64,000 nucleotides of DNA from assembly GCA_034509425.1 (NCBI GenBank), contig JAVTVJ010000033.1, positions 7,189,001 to 7,253,000 on the forward strand. The letters are read 5' to 3'. This DNA comes from Eopsaltria australis. Lineage: Eukaryota; Chordata; Aves; Passeriformes; Petroicidae. Positions 26,901 to 39,680 of the stretch are shown one piece after another. Below the pieces are notes generated by a model, which saw nothing but the letters and a program-made list of their open reading frames with translations, did no database searches and was not told where the DNA came from. Positions within the stretch are counted from its first letter, which is position 1, and every line of letters begins with the position of its first letter. Position numbers and translations under genes: made by a program.

Positions 26901-27429
26901 TTGGGAAAATTGTAAATATTGGGTTTTGTTAAACATTACCCATTTTGTACAAACTGTATGTCCCTCTTTTTGTAGATGTAAACTTCATGTTATACATGAG
27001 ATATGTGGAAGCATCTTGTATTTTAACAATTTCACATCTAATTTATTCAGTGCAGCATGCATAAGATATAAGATGTATAAAAGTCAATAGAATACAATTT
27101 TTTTCTACTACCAGGCTTAATTTTTTAAGCTTCTGTTCCTAATATCTCTTCCTACATAAGATTGATCAAAATCCAGTAATACTTTGTTTTCAACTTTATT
27201 TGCAAAAGCTGTTTCATTAATACCAACATTTAGGAATACAATCAGAACATATTCTACTGTTGAAATTTGAGTAATAATTTTAAAATTAACTTTTATACAC
27301 AAAAAGAAATATATTAGTTTATAAAGTACTGTATATATTGTACATCTACAACATCCTTACCATGTCCAAAATTTTTGCAATATGGTTTATAACAGTCAAG
27401 CAAAATCCTCAAGAAATTCAAAATTCTAC

Positions 27430-27585
27430 AGCTCAAAGAGTCACAAGTTGGAAGGGACCACAGTGGGTCACCTCCCTGCTCAAGCAGGGTCATTCCAGAG
27501 CACATGGCATAGGATTGCATCTGGACACTCAACTGTGTCATGAAGTGCTGGATATGCAGCACCAGTGACTCCTGGGAATCAGATT
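27430..27585 (-). mobile_element. CR1-like LINE 3'-region fragment
   Basis: The plus strand reads TTGGAAGGGACCACAGTGGG, followed by a CCTCCCTGCTCAAGCAGGGTC-like segment and GCATCTGGAC. This resembles the antisense of CR1 3'-UTR consensus sequences (TTGGAAGGGACC...CCCTGCT..AGCAGGGTCA..). By that orientation the element reads on the minus strand, like the fragment at 23.7 kb. It is short, truncated and without coding content. Confidence 0.7.
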
Positions 27586-28871
27586 GTTTGGTGGCCAAAT
27601 TTAAAGGAGATTCAGGGCTGTTCTATGTTATGTCAACTTCTAAGTCCCCCAAAGTGCAATTACGCTGCCTGTGAATAACGGTGAACATACATCAAAGTAT
27701 CTTCACCTTCAAAATATATTGCCATACCAACTGATTCTTTACTAACCCACTTAAAATGTGCTTAAGATGAATTTCTTTTGCACTGCTGGAGAAGACAAGG
27801 AAATATAGCACTGGGAAAAACCTAATCCACAGCTCCAGTAGCAACCAAAATTCTACGGTACTTTTTAGTATTATATATAGAATATCATATAATATTACTA
27901 AGTCTGTGCATGGAAAGAATAGCCAAGTTTCTTCTGACAATTTTAACTCAGAGTGTTTGCAAACTGGCTGCTGTTACTCAATAATAATTTAATTAATTTG
28001 CACTTCACTATACTTATTTTTCTTTAATATTGTAGGAAAAGTATCTTTGCATTCTACACTTGTTTTAAAGAACATATTTTTATCAGATACCATAACTAAG
28101 CACTGGTTAATACCTCCACACAAAATATAAAACCTACAAAAATTGTATATAAACTCCATAAATTATTTTTACATTTCTTTCAATGAATGGAGCCATATTT
28201 ACACATTTTTTTTGTATGTGCATTCTGTATATTCTATGTCTACTTTCCCATACATAACCATCAACTTTTTTAACTTCAGCAATTTAAATGCCAAAATTAC
28301 AGATAATTAGAATATTTGGGGGGGTCTAATCCTATTCAAAAAAATCCTCATGAAAACTAGGGAAGAATATCTACTCAGCTGGCTGGATTCTGGGGGTCAC
28401 ATTTAGTCTTCCAACGTCTGCACAAAGTAGATTTGATATACAGTTCCCCCCTCTTTAGATTTCTAGCCAACTGGAATGCAAACCTGCATGCCATAAATTT
28501 GGGCATACTCACAGGCTTTCCTGTGGTGAACTCCAGGTTCCCAGTATGAAATTACTGCAACACCTGTCAGCATGTAGAGGTACTTTGTGTGAATGTGCCT
28601 CAGTTTTTATCCACTACAAGCTGCTCTGACACAGAAGGTATTTAAATTTTATGGACTTCTGGGTACTACGCGACTATGAAAAAGTGTGTCAAGCCCAGTC
28701 AAAACCATATAGCCTTAATTAATTGCTTCTTAACTTCTATTTAATTAAAAAAATAATAAAATGGGATTCAACTCAAGCTTTAGAAAAATATTAGCTACTT
28801 CTATTTTTTCTAATTGTTTCCAACAGCCAACTATTCAAATTCTTGTATTAATCTAGATTCTTACCTTTCCT

Positions 28872-28873
<2 letters not shown>

Positions 28874-28919
<46 letters not shown>
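28874..28919. repeat. 46-nt uninterrupted poly-T tract
   Basis: A run of 46 T is preceded by a short pyrimidine-rich stretch (TTACCTTTCCTTC) and followed abruptly by unique sequence beginning GTGGGGAACAGG. On the minus strand this is a poly-A. It could mark a retroposed insertion, be an expanded homopolymer, or be inflated by assembly error. Confidence 0.95.
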
Positions 28920-28920
<1 letters not shown>

Positions 28921-30119
28921 TGGGGAACAGGCTAATTACTTTGGAAGAAAATAAACCCGATCAACTTGTATAGACAGATTATTGCCGGTACGGTGATTGG
29001 TTCTATTTCTACTGCCATTAAGTCTGAATTTGCTGCATATCACATTTCTTTTAAAGAACGAAAGCGCTCTACATAATAATCTATCTCTAATAGACTCAAT
29101 TTCCCAAGATGCATTTTTTCCTTGCAACCGAGTATCCCAAATGCCACTGCTTGAAGTAGAAGCTGAGAGTACTGAGATCATCCAAAAAGCGATCTCAGCA
29201 TCTTACAAATTTGCTTCATTTCACTAAAAGCCAAGGAAGTCAGATATAAAGAGAAAATTTAAAAAATAGGGTGTGGGAGAGGGTGAATTCAAAGCCAGGA
29301 AAATTACTCATGTAAAAACATCTCTTAGCTCTCCAACATGAAATGCTGTCCAACGCAAATTAATATATCAGAAAAGATACGGTGATGCTCAGTTTCACCA
29401 TATTATTATGAAGTTCATTTTTTTTAGGGTTTTCTGTACGAATACACATTTGTAAGAGAGAAAGAAAGTTGTACAAAAGGATCATAACAGCGTAATTAAG
29501 TGGATCAAACATTTTAATTCAACAGTTCAAAAGTTTACAGTCACTTTCTAATCCCCTCACTGTTCAAAAACGAAGCCTGAAATTTGTTATTCTAAATGTT
29601 ATATTACTTCTTTTGCCTGTTATGCATGAAACGAACCATACAACCACAACAAAAAAAAACCCAGCCAGTGGACACATAGCAATAGAAGGACCCTCATTTT
29701 CTCAGTCAGAGAATCTACAGTGAAATATTTTCTCTTATTTACATTAAAGGGAATTAATGATGAAACCAAGCTAAAATAAGTCCCCACTCAACTTTGTAGT
29801 ATAATGACAGGTTACTCTTAGAGCAGTCTTAGAGAGAAAATCCAACACATGCCATTTGACTGTTGCAAAATAATCCTCACTCTGCTTCGACTTCTTTCTA
29901 TGAACTGCAATACAAGGTCCAATAGACAGCCTCAGATGCATCTCAGGTCCAGTACATGCTTTTCAAACTTAATCAAGGGAATATAGAAATGTATATAAAA
30001 AGATGAAAGTGTCTTTGCCTTTATACATACTGAAGAAAAAAAAACCTAGGGGGAAAAAGTGAGATCTTTCATAGGGGAAGGTTAAGTCTGATGCTAATGC
30101 TTATTTAAAATGGTGACAG

Positions 30120-30345
30120 TCTGAAGTAGTGAAGCCTTGCCGGGCTGCTTTAATTTCTCCCTGGAATAGCTCTCTCCCAACCTTCGGCAGCACATCAAAG
30201 TCTCTGGAGCTCAATTAAAATTGGATTATATTGAAATGCTCTATCTATGGAACTGTGTGCTCACTAACACTTTTCTTTCAGTAATACTCCAGATGACAGT
30301 TGCCCATCCCAATTTAAACAGTTGTCATAGAGACCATGAACTAAA
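30120..30345. promoter_or_regulatory. Candidate conserved non-coding element
   Basis: This is a block of higher-complexity, moderately GC-containing sequence in otherwise AT-rich intron. It holds homeodomain-type sites (CTCAATTAAAATTGGATTA) and a TGACAG TALE-type core at 30294-30299. It has no ORF and no repeat similarity. The call rests on composition and motif content only. Confidence 0.35.
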
Positions 30346-31084
30346 GCAGCAGTAACCAACAATACAAAGGAAAGGTAAGTGGTAGGATTTCTGTGAATGA
30401 AGGGCTTGGTTTGCAGCTGCAGTGCTCACACTGCAAGCAGCTAAATGCAGAAAACATAAAAGGCTGTAATACTTTCCTCACTCCTAAGGAGAAGAGCAAA
30501 GTAGGCAAGATAGTAAATATTTTCCTTTTTTCCCCCAGTTACTAGTAGTGTTTTACATTCCAGCCTGCTGTAGCTACCTAAAATGTCTAGAATTAAACGA
30601 CACTCCCTAAGAAAAACAGCAGATAACCCTGGAGTCAATCTACAGTCACCAGTTCATTAATTAAAGGCATCAAATTGCATTTTATAATTGCAAAAAAAAA
30701 GGTATTATCTTTTTCTATTCAAAAAATTTGTATAAGATTCTTTAATTACACATGATGTACAAATCCTTTGTCTTTATGATAAAAGCCTAAAGTGAAAATC
30801 TGATTCAAATCTGTAGGAAATTCACAGTCTGAACCCATCTGGTTAACACTGTGACATCCAATATGTGTAATGCTTTCAAATAATTTTATTACCGTTTTAA
30901 CTGTTTTATAATCTAACCATGTAGATTTTTGATGTACTATACCAAAGCCTGACAATACCATTGGAAAACTCTGGCAGCTTCCAAAACTCCCAAAATAACA
31001 TAAACAGCTTATGTTTCTGGCAGCACCAGACAGCAATGTATTTAACAGCATAGATTGCTGGTAATGATACTATTTTCTCATGTA

Positions 31085-31290
31085 GATGGCATGTTTCTGG
31101 CACTATAAACCCCTTAACCTTTCTTGTAATTGGCTTATTGAGAGTCCCAAGGTTGTTTTTTGTGCCATTGGGCTGATCACCATGGAAATGAACGCTTATT
31201 GCTGTTTCACTGTAGTGCTCTATTTTTCTTCCAAGCCCTCCACAAGCATTCTCCCTGCTCTCCCGGGAAGGCAGCGTTAGGATTTTGAAG
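31085..31290. promoter_or_regulatory. Candidate conserved non-coding element
   Basis: A stretch of balanced composition contains CTTGTAATTGGCTTATTGAG and a GGGCTGATCACCATGG segment. It is flanked by low-complexity DNA and is not coding: the short ORFs on both strands have no domain. It resembles the enhancer-like blocks common near developmental genes, but I could not check conservation. Confidence 0.3.
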
Positions 31291-31449
31291 CAGCAACAAG
31301 GCAGAGTGCAAAGAGTGCAGGCCAAAGGAGAAGAAAACAAAAATGTGTCAGAAAATCTAAAAACCACACAGATCAGAATTTGTCAAAACAAGGCCTTGGT
31401 TTAAACCAACAAGAAGGGCCCCCACAGCTCGGGCCTTGACAAAGCGTGG

Positions 31450-31489
31450 CCTTTTTCTTTTTTTCTTCTTTTTTTTTTTTTTTTTCCCC
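31450..31489. repeat. Pyrimidine tract with 17-nt poly-T
   Basis: A C/T-only tract contains 17 consecutive T (31469-31485) and ends CCCC. It is followed by further T-rich sequence up to TTTTTAG at about 31520. It is simple sequence, although the run into TAG|CCCAG resembles a plus-strand splice acceptor. Confidence 0.8.
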
Positions 31490-31539
31490 ACTTTATTATT
31501 TTTATTTTTTTTTATTTTTAGCCCAGCTGTAGAAAACAC

Positions 31540-31715
31540 CATCTAATGAACCTGTCTGGGGCTGCTGTCCCCATCCTGTCAGGCATGTCAGGAGATGACA
31601 AGCACTGGGGACAGGCCGCCGCCAGTCACAGACAGGCCTGCCAGCTGGAGAGTTCAGCCCCAATCTAATCACGCCACCAGAAAATAACTTTCACGCTTGC
31701 AGCCTGACAGGATAG
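31540..31715. promoter_or_regulatory. Candidate regulatory element with clustered TALE-type motifs
   Basis: This GC-richer block lies between two low-complexity tracts. It carries CTGTCA (31576-31581), TGTCA (31586-31590), TGACA (31596-31600) and TGACAG (31705-31710), with a further CCTGTC at 31551-31556. TGACAG and its complement CTGTCA are the core recognised by MEIS/PKNOX/TGIF-type TALE homeodomain proteins. The first three cores are about 10 bp apart. No coding potential is seen. Enhancer function is inferred. Confidence 0.4.
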
Positions 31716-31720
31716 GCTCA

Positions 31721-31772
31721 AGGAAAAAGAAAAAGGGGGGGAAAAAATAAAAAATAAAAAAGAAAAAAAATT
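31721..31772. repeat. A-rich low-complexity tract
   Basis: A/G runs (AAAAAGAAAAAGGGGGGG) are followed by AAAAAT-type imperfect units. This is simple sequence with no other content. Confidence 0.8.
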
Positions 31773-32438
31773 AGGATCGAAACAATGCTTTTTGTTTCAA
31801 TTACAAACCTTTTTTGTCATGGAGAAGGGGAGTGGGTGCAGGGAACACTTTTTAAAGCTGCTAGCTCTGCTGGCTGGTTTCCTTTAATAGAACTGTTTCT
31901 GCCTTTCTTTTAACACAAGTAAGATCAATACAGACACTAATGCCAGCAGTTACAAAAAAAGTGAAAACGAGACAGTATTTGCGGTACTTGGATATGTTTT
32001 TGCTACATTTATTACTATGAATACATACTCTTTTCCAACATGTATATAGGCATAAATCTATCTGCATCATTGGTGGAGCTGTATTTATGAAAATGTGTGA
32101 ATTATAGTATGTGTTTTTATTATTTCAAAACAACTGGACTCATTGAGCATCATATCTCTTCATAGCCATCACTGTACAGCTTCTATTCTCGTATGGGCAA
32201 AAACTGACAAAGTACAAAGGGCAAGACTGTTTGTGTTCCTGAAATGGGAATTTATATTCATAAATAAGAATAACAATTTAAACAAAAGTATTAGAGCCCT
32301 TGGCCTCAACCTAGTTGGTTCTTTCCTACTTGCACACAGACTGTGAATAAACAAAAAGGAAAACCTTGAATATGTATCTTCAAAAGGGCTATAATGAACA
32401 GGCAATAGTGTAGTGGTAGGCATCCTGTCCTTCTCATT

Positions 32439-32524
32439 CAAAAATTGCCAACACAGATTTCGTCTCCAGAAATTTAATAATCAAAAATTGCTAACGTAGA
32501 TCTCTGCTTCAGAAATCTAATAAT
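32439..32524. repeat. Imperfect 43-bp tandem duplication
   Basis: Two adjacent 43-bp units (32439-32481 and 32482-32524) both begin CAAAAATTGC and end CTAATAAT or TTAATAAT. By eye they differ at 8 of 43 positions, six of them transitions and the other two an adjacent GT/TG pair. It is an old local duplication with no coding role. Confidence 0.85.
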
Positions 32525-35500
32525 CAGTAAATCCACAGAAAGAGAGGATGAAAATTATTATTTAAATAACTTGAAAAAGTAGTTCCCCCAAAAGGCATTA
32601 AAACAAATTACTAGGTCTAGACACAAATTTACTTAAAAAATAAACATCCAGCTAAAATGAAAATGCAGAATATTAGCTACATGTATCCTATCTGCTCTTA
32701 AATGTAAATCATAGTATATTTATCTTTTGGTATATGTATCTTAGTGTATATATATCTTAGCAAACAATTTGCATTATTTGAAGTGAATTGGGATAGAAAA
32801 TGAGCAATTCATGTAGTACTTAGTAATTATTTTAGGAAGAAACTATGAATGAGCATAGGTCCATTTAATCCCTATAAAATAATAAAAAATGAGGATTTGT
32901 TATTACATCCTGCCATTCATTCACTCTCTGCTGACATTATAGATGTCAGAAAGTCTGTTTAAAAGCTTGCTATCTCTATTCATCTTTGTTTCTGGCATGA
33001 AATACAGACTATAATAATCTTGTCAAGCCTGCATTTAGACACTAATTCATGACCCTCTGCTACAATTTAGAGAAAGTTCATACATAACTCTTTTAAGACA
33101 AACTATGACCCCAGACAGAAAGGGTAATATCTAGATTCAGCTGCCAAATATATGCTGACTAAAGGCACAGCCACCCTGATGTTTCTCTATGACTGAGATG
33201 GCCAAATCAGTAAGATTCATTAACTTTTTTTTAACCTAAGGACTAAGACTTTTTCCCCTTTTTGAGATACTAGGTATTCAACTAGGCATCATCTTACTTT
33301 CCTGGAAAAAAAGAAGCCATCTCTTTCACGATTTAAAGACTAAATCTAAAGCTGATAAAAAGAAAAAAGAAGTTGATGCCAGATGCAGATGCCACTGACA
33401 ATGCCAGGGAGAAGTGGGGATTCTCAGCCTTCCAGCAAAGCCTAAAACACCCCATTAGGGACTCAATCTGAAAACTCATGCAGGAGGATACACAGCAGAG
33501 CTGACCATTACTCATAATCAACCTGCACACTTAAGAGAAAAAAGTCAAGCAGAAAAGGGTTGCTGCATACACACAAATGGAAACATCTGCAACCAGTCTA
33601 GATATAAATGCACTTCTGCAAGGAACATAGGTATGAATGTAAATATAATTGAACATACAATCCCCTATCTTAAAAATCTGAAAAGCGGAGAGAGTAAAAC
33701 CAAGTGCTGCCATGAAAACTGTTAGTATTTTGATACAAAGCTACCTAGACAGTAAAAATCCTTCAGAAAGCAGGAAATAAGAAACATGTTCAGGACTTTT
33801 TTTTTAGGAATTTTATTTTTATTAATTCGATAAAAAGAATGGAGAAAAATATGCCTGTTAATTAGAAAGGTAAGCCATTCGGGACATGATGATAGTAAAT
33901 GAGCTGCACAGATCTGCCTGTCAAAGGCATAGATTGACATGAAGGGAAATGACACTGATAGATTACCTATCTCCTACATTTGGTGTATTTTGGTATATGA
34001 CTAGTTACAGATTGATGTTGTATCTTATCTTTATTCACATATACAGGGACCAAAGAAACACAGTCAACCCCTGGTGATTTAAGAAGGTGAAATATCATCT
34101 AATCTCTCACACCAGTTGGGCCATGAAGTGCTACCGAAAAGCACATCCGTATGAAAGGCCAGAAATTTCTGCTAGACAGAATGGAATTATTAAAACTGCA
34201 ATTTTCTCTGAAAATCAGCATATCACCTTTGTTAATAATTAAAGGTACTGCATAAATTTCAAAGCATCCAACTGAAAAAAAAATATGTTCTATTTTAAAA
34301 CAATGGAAATGAATAAACAAAACAAATCTACTGAGCATTCCTACAGATCTTTTTCTCATAGACAGCATCTTTCTCAAAACCACCATGTACCATTTAATCA
34401 TTAGCTTATACACTGCTGCTTTATGGTGGTATTATTTAATTTATTTCATTCATGTCGAAGCAGAGAGTGCTGGCCTCTTGACCCCAATTTTCACTTAAAG
34501 AAACAAATTTCTTTTTCGCAAACTAACTCAATTTTTCTCCTGTCAACCTTTAGCCTCACTTTAAAATATTAACCTTTTTTCTATCATTATAAGCATCCAA
34601 CATTCTTCTATCCAAATTTAATGTTAATCACCATATCTTATTATAATATTATATTCACTTTTAGCTATCTCTGTCAAGCACACAAAAGTAATTTAAATCT
34701 ATACATCCTCTTTGAATGTAGTAGAGCTAGAGCATTTTTGTACATGCCAAAACCATACAATCCCCCTGAAAAAGCATTATTTCTTCTGTGTATTTGCAAT
34801 TTTTCCATTTTGTACTCTAAAATGTTAGTTAAAAGATGTGTTTCTCCTTTGAAGGTAGAGCAGGAAGCTAAGACAAGGCTGAGGACACACTTCCAAAATG
34901 TAGAGCAATGCAAAATTACCAGAATAATTTGTCCTCCCCTTCTGCCAAAAATCATTAGGAAAAATGAAGATATAGCAGAATTAGGGAGAGAAATCCTGCA
35001 CTGGAGGAAATTTTTTCCTACATTTATTTTTATGCCATCCCACCACATTAATTGAATGAGCTGTGTCAGCATTGCTGACAGAGCAATCCATTTTACATGA
35101 ATTACTAGAAATAATTTTAAAATGCAACACTACAGAAAACACATGAGAATTTTTTTATATTGTCATTCCAGAAGCAGTATCTAAGTAAGACACATTAGCT
35201 ATTATAAATATTAATGCTGCTTTTTGAATTGTTTTCAAAAATGCTGAGTGCTCTTAACAACTGTTACCTTAGGAAGTTTGAAGTAGAATCTAGAAGTACT
35301 TCAGAAAGTCCAAACTTGTTTTGACACACAGGTGCCTGCTATCAGGAACCTATAGAGTGACCTTACTTGCTTTGTCCTATGAAAGAAAATTTCCCCCATG
35401 TATAAGGAACTGCTGAGAAGAAATGCCTTTTTACTTCAGGAGGAGAAATAATACGTGCATTTCTCCTGCTTGGTATTAACCAATTATCCTTAAGTGCCCA

Positions 35501-36239
35501 TGGTATGATTCATTCAAAAGACTGTGAAACATAAACAAAACAAGGCCAGAATAATTTGTGAAATGCCTCAGTGAATGACAACAGTTACCTTCCCTTTGGC
35601 CATTTCAGCCTTCCAACGCAACTGTAAAAGATTGCCGTGAGTCCTCTGCATCATTACATTGCAGCATATTTACCATGGAGAATAAGGTAGTCAAGCTGTA
35701 TTTCTAACAAAAATCTAGTGAGAGCATTATTCTTGGAAGAGCTTTTTAAAAATCAATTGGTTGCTATTGGAACAGCTTTCACTGCCAGCAGGAAAACTTC
35801 AGGTATTTTTAATATTTATGAAAAACTATAAATTTTTCACAATGGACAATGTCAACTAGTTCTATAAAAACCCAAACACTTCAAATTCTTTTTGCCATTT
35901 TAAAGTGGAATGAATCAACAAAAATGACTTTTCAAACTTCTTGTTAAAAATTTAGAATATGGGAAGAGTCTGTCTGTTCCTGCTGAGATCTTTATTTATG
36001 AGACTGAGCAAAATATTCCTAAAACCATTCCAATTTTGTAGAAGCATACAGCAAGTAACACCAGGAAGTAACATTTTCCCACCTCAGTACAGACAAATTA
36101 AATATATCCCAACTAGAGAGTAAAACAACCCAAAATATATTTTACTTGAAAACATCACTCTTTGTAAGGAAGAAAAACCTGCTTATGGTCAATTACTGTC
36201 CCAGATGTGTCGGGATCTGACAATAATGAGCTCCTTTGT

Positions 36240-36252
36240 CCACTAGAGGGCA
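36240..36252 (+). promoter_or_regulatory. CTCF-like motif
   Basis: CCACTAGAGGGCA matches the core of the CTCF recognition sequence (CCASYAGRKGGCR) at nearly every position and is followed by AGG. Occupancy cannot be judged from sequence, and one such match is expected every few tens of kilobases. Confidence 0.45.
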
Positions 36253-39044
36253 AGGACTGGGAAATTAAAATATTGAACTGAAATATTATATATCTCAACA
36301 AATACTTCAAATAAAACTCCTGGTAGTATAAACAATAATGTAACAGTAGCACAATTCAAGTTAGATGGAACTTGTATTCTTTAACTGTCTGAATTTTCTT
36401 CAATGACAAATGACCCTGTTCGATGAGGATGGTAGTACATTCATGCCTCCAGAACCCATCCAAGGCTTTTCATGGACATTGAACTGCAAAAGGTTTGATA
36501 AGAATTGCAGGGATGCTTGATTTTATAATGACTGTGCCTTATACAAAACCCACTGAAATTGTTCTACATCCTTCCACTGATTTCAGCAGCTTTGGATTAA
36601 ATGAGACTGATTGAAGAAACGTAATTAAAAAGTGGGGGGAGCAGCACTAAACACAATGAAACAGGGAGAGCGAAAGTGAATAAATCCCTCTCTTCAAATG
36701 ATTAAGCAATAAAAGAAAGAGATGGGGCATTGGATAGACTAAAGACAACCATAATAATCTGATCTTTTACAGTATTGTTGCATTCTGTAAATACACAGAA
36801 AGGTGTATTTCTGAAAAGTGTGGATGCTGTACAATGAAGGCATCACTATGTCTTGTCAGGACATCCCTCTGGTTCCCTGCACAAGGGAATACCCTGGGCA
36901 ATTAATCTTCAGTTTAGTAGGAACACATCAGTTCAGATACTTGTCCAAAACTTTCTATAAGGATAGTTCTACAGAGTCAGTGGGTTCCACCCTGATTAGT
37001 TCAGCCCATGTACAAACAATTTGTGCGTAAAAGGAGGTTGCTTTTATAATGATGAGTCAAGCAAACTCATCTAAGACTCTCACTGTCAAGCTGGATTCTT
37101 TCCTGGTTGCTTGAAGTCCCCAATGACTGTAAGCCACCTGAGGCGTATGCCACATGTTGACATGGTAAAATTGAGGTGTACAGAATTTTCAAAAGACTTG
37201 TAGGTGAAGCAGTAGAGGACAAAAATGCAAATTTGTTTTTGTTTGCATTTTGCCTGCAAAGCTAAATACATTTCTTCATGGTTTAGTTTAAATACAGAGT
37301 CATGAAGAATTATGCTGTGCTCTTTTGAGCACTGCTGGTCATAGCAAATTAAAATCTCTGAAGGCCAAATGCTTTCACTCTCTACCTACTTCTCCTTTAT
37401 AACACACAGGCTCGATAAAGTCAAACAAACATTACGCTGAGCAGTGATGGAACAAGAGAAACACAATTAGATTCCTACTTTCTCAATGATTCTTGATCAG
37501 TTTTCCAAGAGGCTACTGCAAGACATTACACTGCTGAATACTGGAACAGAATAGGCCAAGCTAAGTGAAAAGTAGGACATGGACCAACTGAATTCTCTTC
37601 CTCAGGATGAGAGAGATGGGTGTTAGGAGCAGAATCTTTGCGTCCTCCTATAAAGCCACAAATTTACTATGTGCTTTGAGAAAAGACTTCACTGACGTTA
37701 AGCTGTCTAGCCACTACCACTGTGGTCTAATTACAACATGTCAATACCTCTTTAATTTAAATTTAAAATATAAGATACAAGACTGAAATTAATATCTCTA
37801 GTCAGATATATTATGCAGTCTGAATTTGCATTAGCAAAAACTCCATTGAACATAAACAGGAAAATTCACAAGGGTTATCTGATCACTGATCATCTATTGA
37901 TAATTATTTATTGATAATGGCAGTGATTTAAGACTTTTCTATGTAGCAACTGTACACTAGGACCAAGTAAATCCACAGAAAGGAACATGATCTGACCTAT
38001 CAAGCAAAGAAATGTGTTCTGCACGTGAGATGACCCAGTTTCTAAGTTACATTGTTCAAGCAGGTTTTTGCAATAGATACAGTGTTAGGTCTATGTTTGA
38101 GATCCTGTACATTACTGAAAAAATCTTTTAATGAACCAGAATAGTCCTACGACCCTGTGAGGCTCCTCACAGCATCATTTAATTCCTGGGCAGCACAACA
38201 TTCACACTGCTGAAATAACCTTCTCATGCTTTTGTTCTAATATATAAAAGCATAATGCTGAACAAAACGGCTATCTACGCTTTTCACACATGTATTTATC
38301 AATGATAGATAAATCTACTGCAATACAGTGCAGTCCCTTCCCAACCTAACCCACTACACAAGAGGTAGCAGAAAAAATCCTTCTCCCACAGTGTCTCAGT
38401 TCCAGACTCTGCCAGTGAGTAGGCCTGTGCTGTTGACCTTAGCTATTCCATTTGAAATCCTGTATATGCCCTTCACCATGGGAATAGTTCGGTTTAAGAA
38501 ACACAGAACTTTATGAAATCAAACCACATTTTTATTTCTAGAAACAGCAACCAATCAAGGCATATTCCCCCTCCCTCCCCTTTTTTTCTTTCTTATCAAA
38601 CTGGAGGTTTTCCTATGTCACCCTTACACTAAAAAAGTCGCTAAAAAACCTCCATTTTTTCCTAACAGACAGCAGATGAAAAATTAATTTATTTCCTTTC
38701 CTTTTGGTGTCAAATTTTGAAATCATTTTAATCCGATAAGAAAAATAAAACAAATAACAACTGTTTACCTCAAAAAAACACTTATTAAATAAACACAGAA
38801 AAGGAAATCAAGGAGACTGAATACTTTGATCTTCGAAGGCTTAAACCCTTAATCCATTATCCGAATAGAAATAGCTATATGCTCTTAATTATTCAGGCCC
38901 CTGACATTCCTTTTTTAAATTAAAATGTACGCAGAGATAATTCATTAACAGGTGAAAATATACTATATCTATACAATATTATAATAACTTTTAAAACTGT
39001 AGTTTATATCAAGATTTTGAAAAGCAAATAGCATATTTTAAAAA

Positions 39045-39092
39045 CTATATTCTGCTGCTACAGAATCAGCTATATTCTGCTGCTAAAATCAG
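39045..39092. repeat. Local tandem duplication, 25-nt period
   Basis: CTATATTCTGCTGCTA occurs at 39045-39060 and 39070-39085. Each copy is followed by an AATCAG-type tail, and the second is followed by a further CTGCTAC. It is a recent slippage-type duplication. Confidence 0.8.
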
Positions 39093-39663
39093 CTGCTACA
39101 TGGAGAATGTATAGGAAGTAAGGATAGTAATTGAAATTATTGACCCAGTGATAACTCTCTGAGTAAGCAAATCTTGACTTCAACAGGAATTATACTTGAG
39201 TTAACACTGCAGGGTTGGACTGCACAATTGCCAAATGACTTCCTGTTTCTTCATCTTGTATATTAAAACCTGTAAAACCTTGATGCCTTGACATAATTTT
39301 ATATTGTCACTAATGTCACGGGACACCCCAGCTTGCCTTTGTGCTCAGAAGAAGCCCCTCTGCTGACATCTATTATGTACAGTCTGCTTCCATTTGCAAC
39401 TGTGCAATGCAAACAATGTGTAGGGAACGACCTGTTCAGTTCCACACCACCGACAGATAAAACTGCTGAGCTCAGAAGCACAATTAAAAACAGTAGCTGT
39501 GATAAAAAAAAAAGAACATGCCACCAGTTTACTGCTCTGATCACAGGAAGACTCCAGGAGTAATAGCCATTGTGTGTTTATGGAAGCAGGGAGGTGACTA
39601 AAAAGTGCCCTGTCAGTTTTCAGCTCTGTCTTGCCAGCTGCATTAAAATGCAGCCCTGAGCAA

Positions 39664-39680
39664 TTTTTTTTTTTTTTTTT
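39664..39680. repeat. 17-nt poly-T tract
   Basis: This is an uninterrupted T run in non-coding DNA with no other feature attached. Confidence 0.9.

Larger units (their letters stand above)
19276..30100 (-). other. NBEA: Large NBEA intron, left part
   Basis: This is AT-rich intronic DNA. I searched for the NBEA segment that should precede VLAYTEG and found nothing. Recognisable items are two CR1 fragments (about 23655-23940 and 27430-27585), a small tandem duplication near 22129-22167 and the long poly-T at 28874-28919. Short ORFs between 20032 and 20988 show no known domain. Confidence 0.7.

Noticed and set aside
31500..31530. Plus-strand splice-acceptor-like T-rich tract ending in TAG
   Set aside because: No donor, exon or transcript on this strand can be paired with it. 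The T-rich tract is simple sequence.
34621..35072. Overlapping 144-codon plus and 132-codon minus ORFs
   Set aside because: There is no recognisable domain, the codons are AT-driven, and there is no splice or promoter context. A chance origin is likely.
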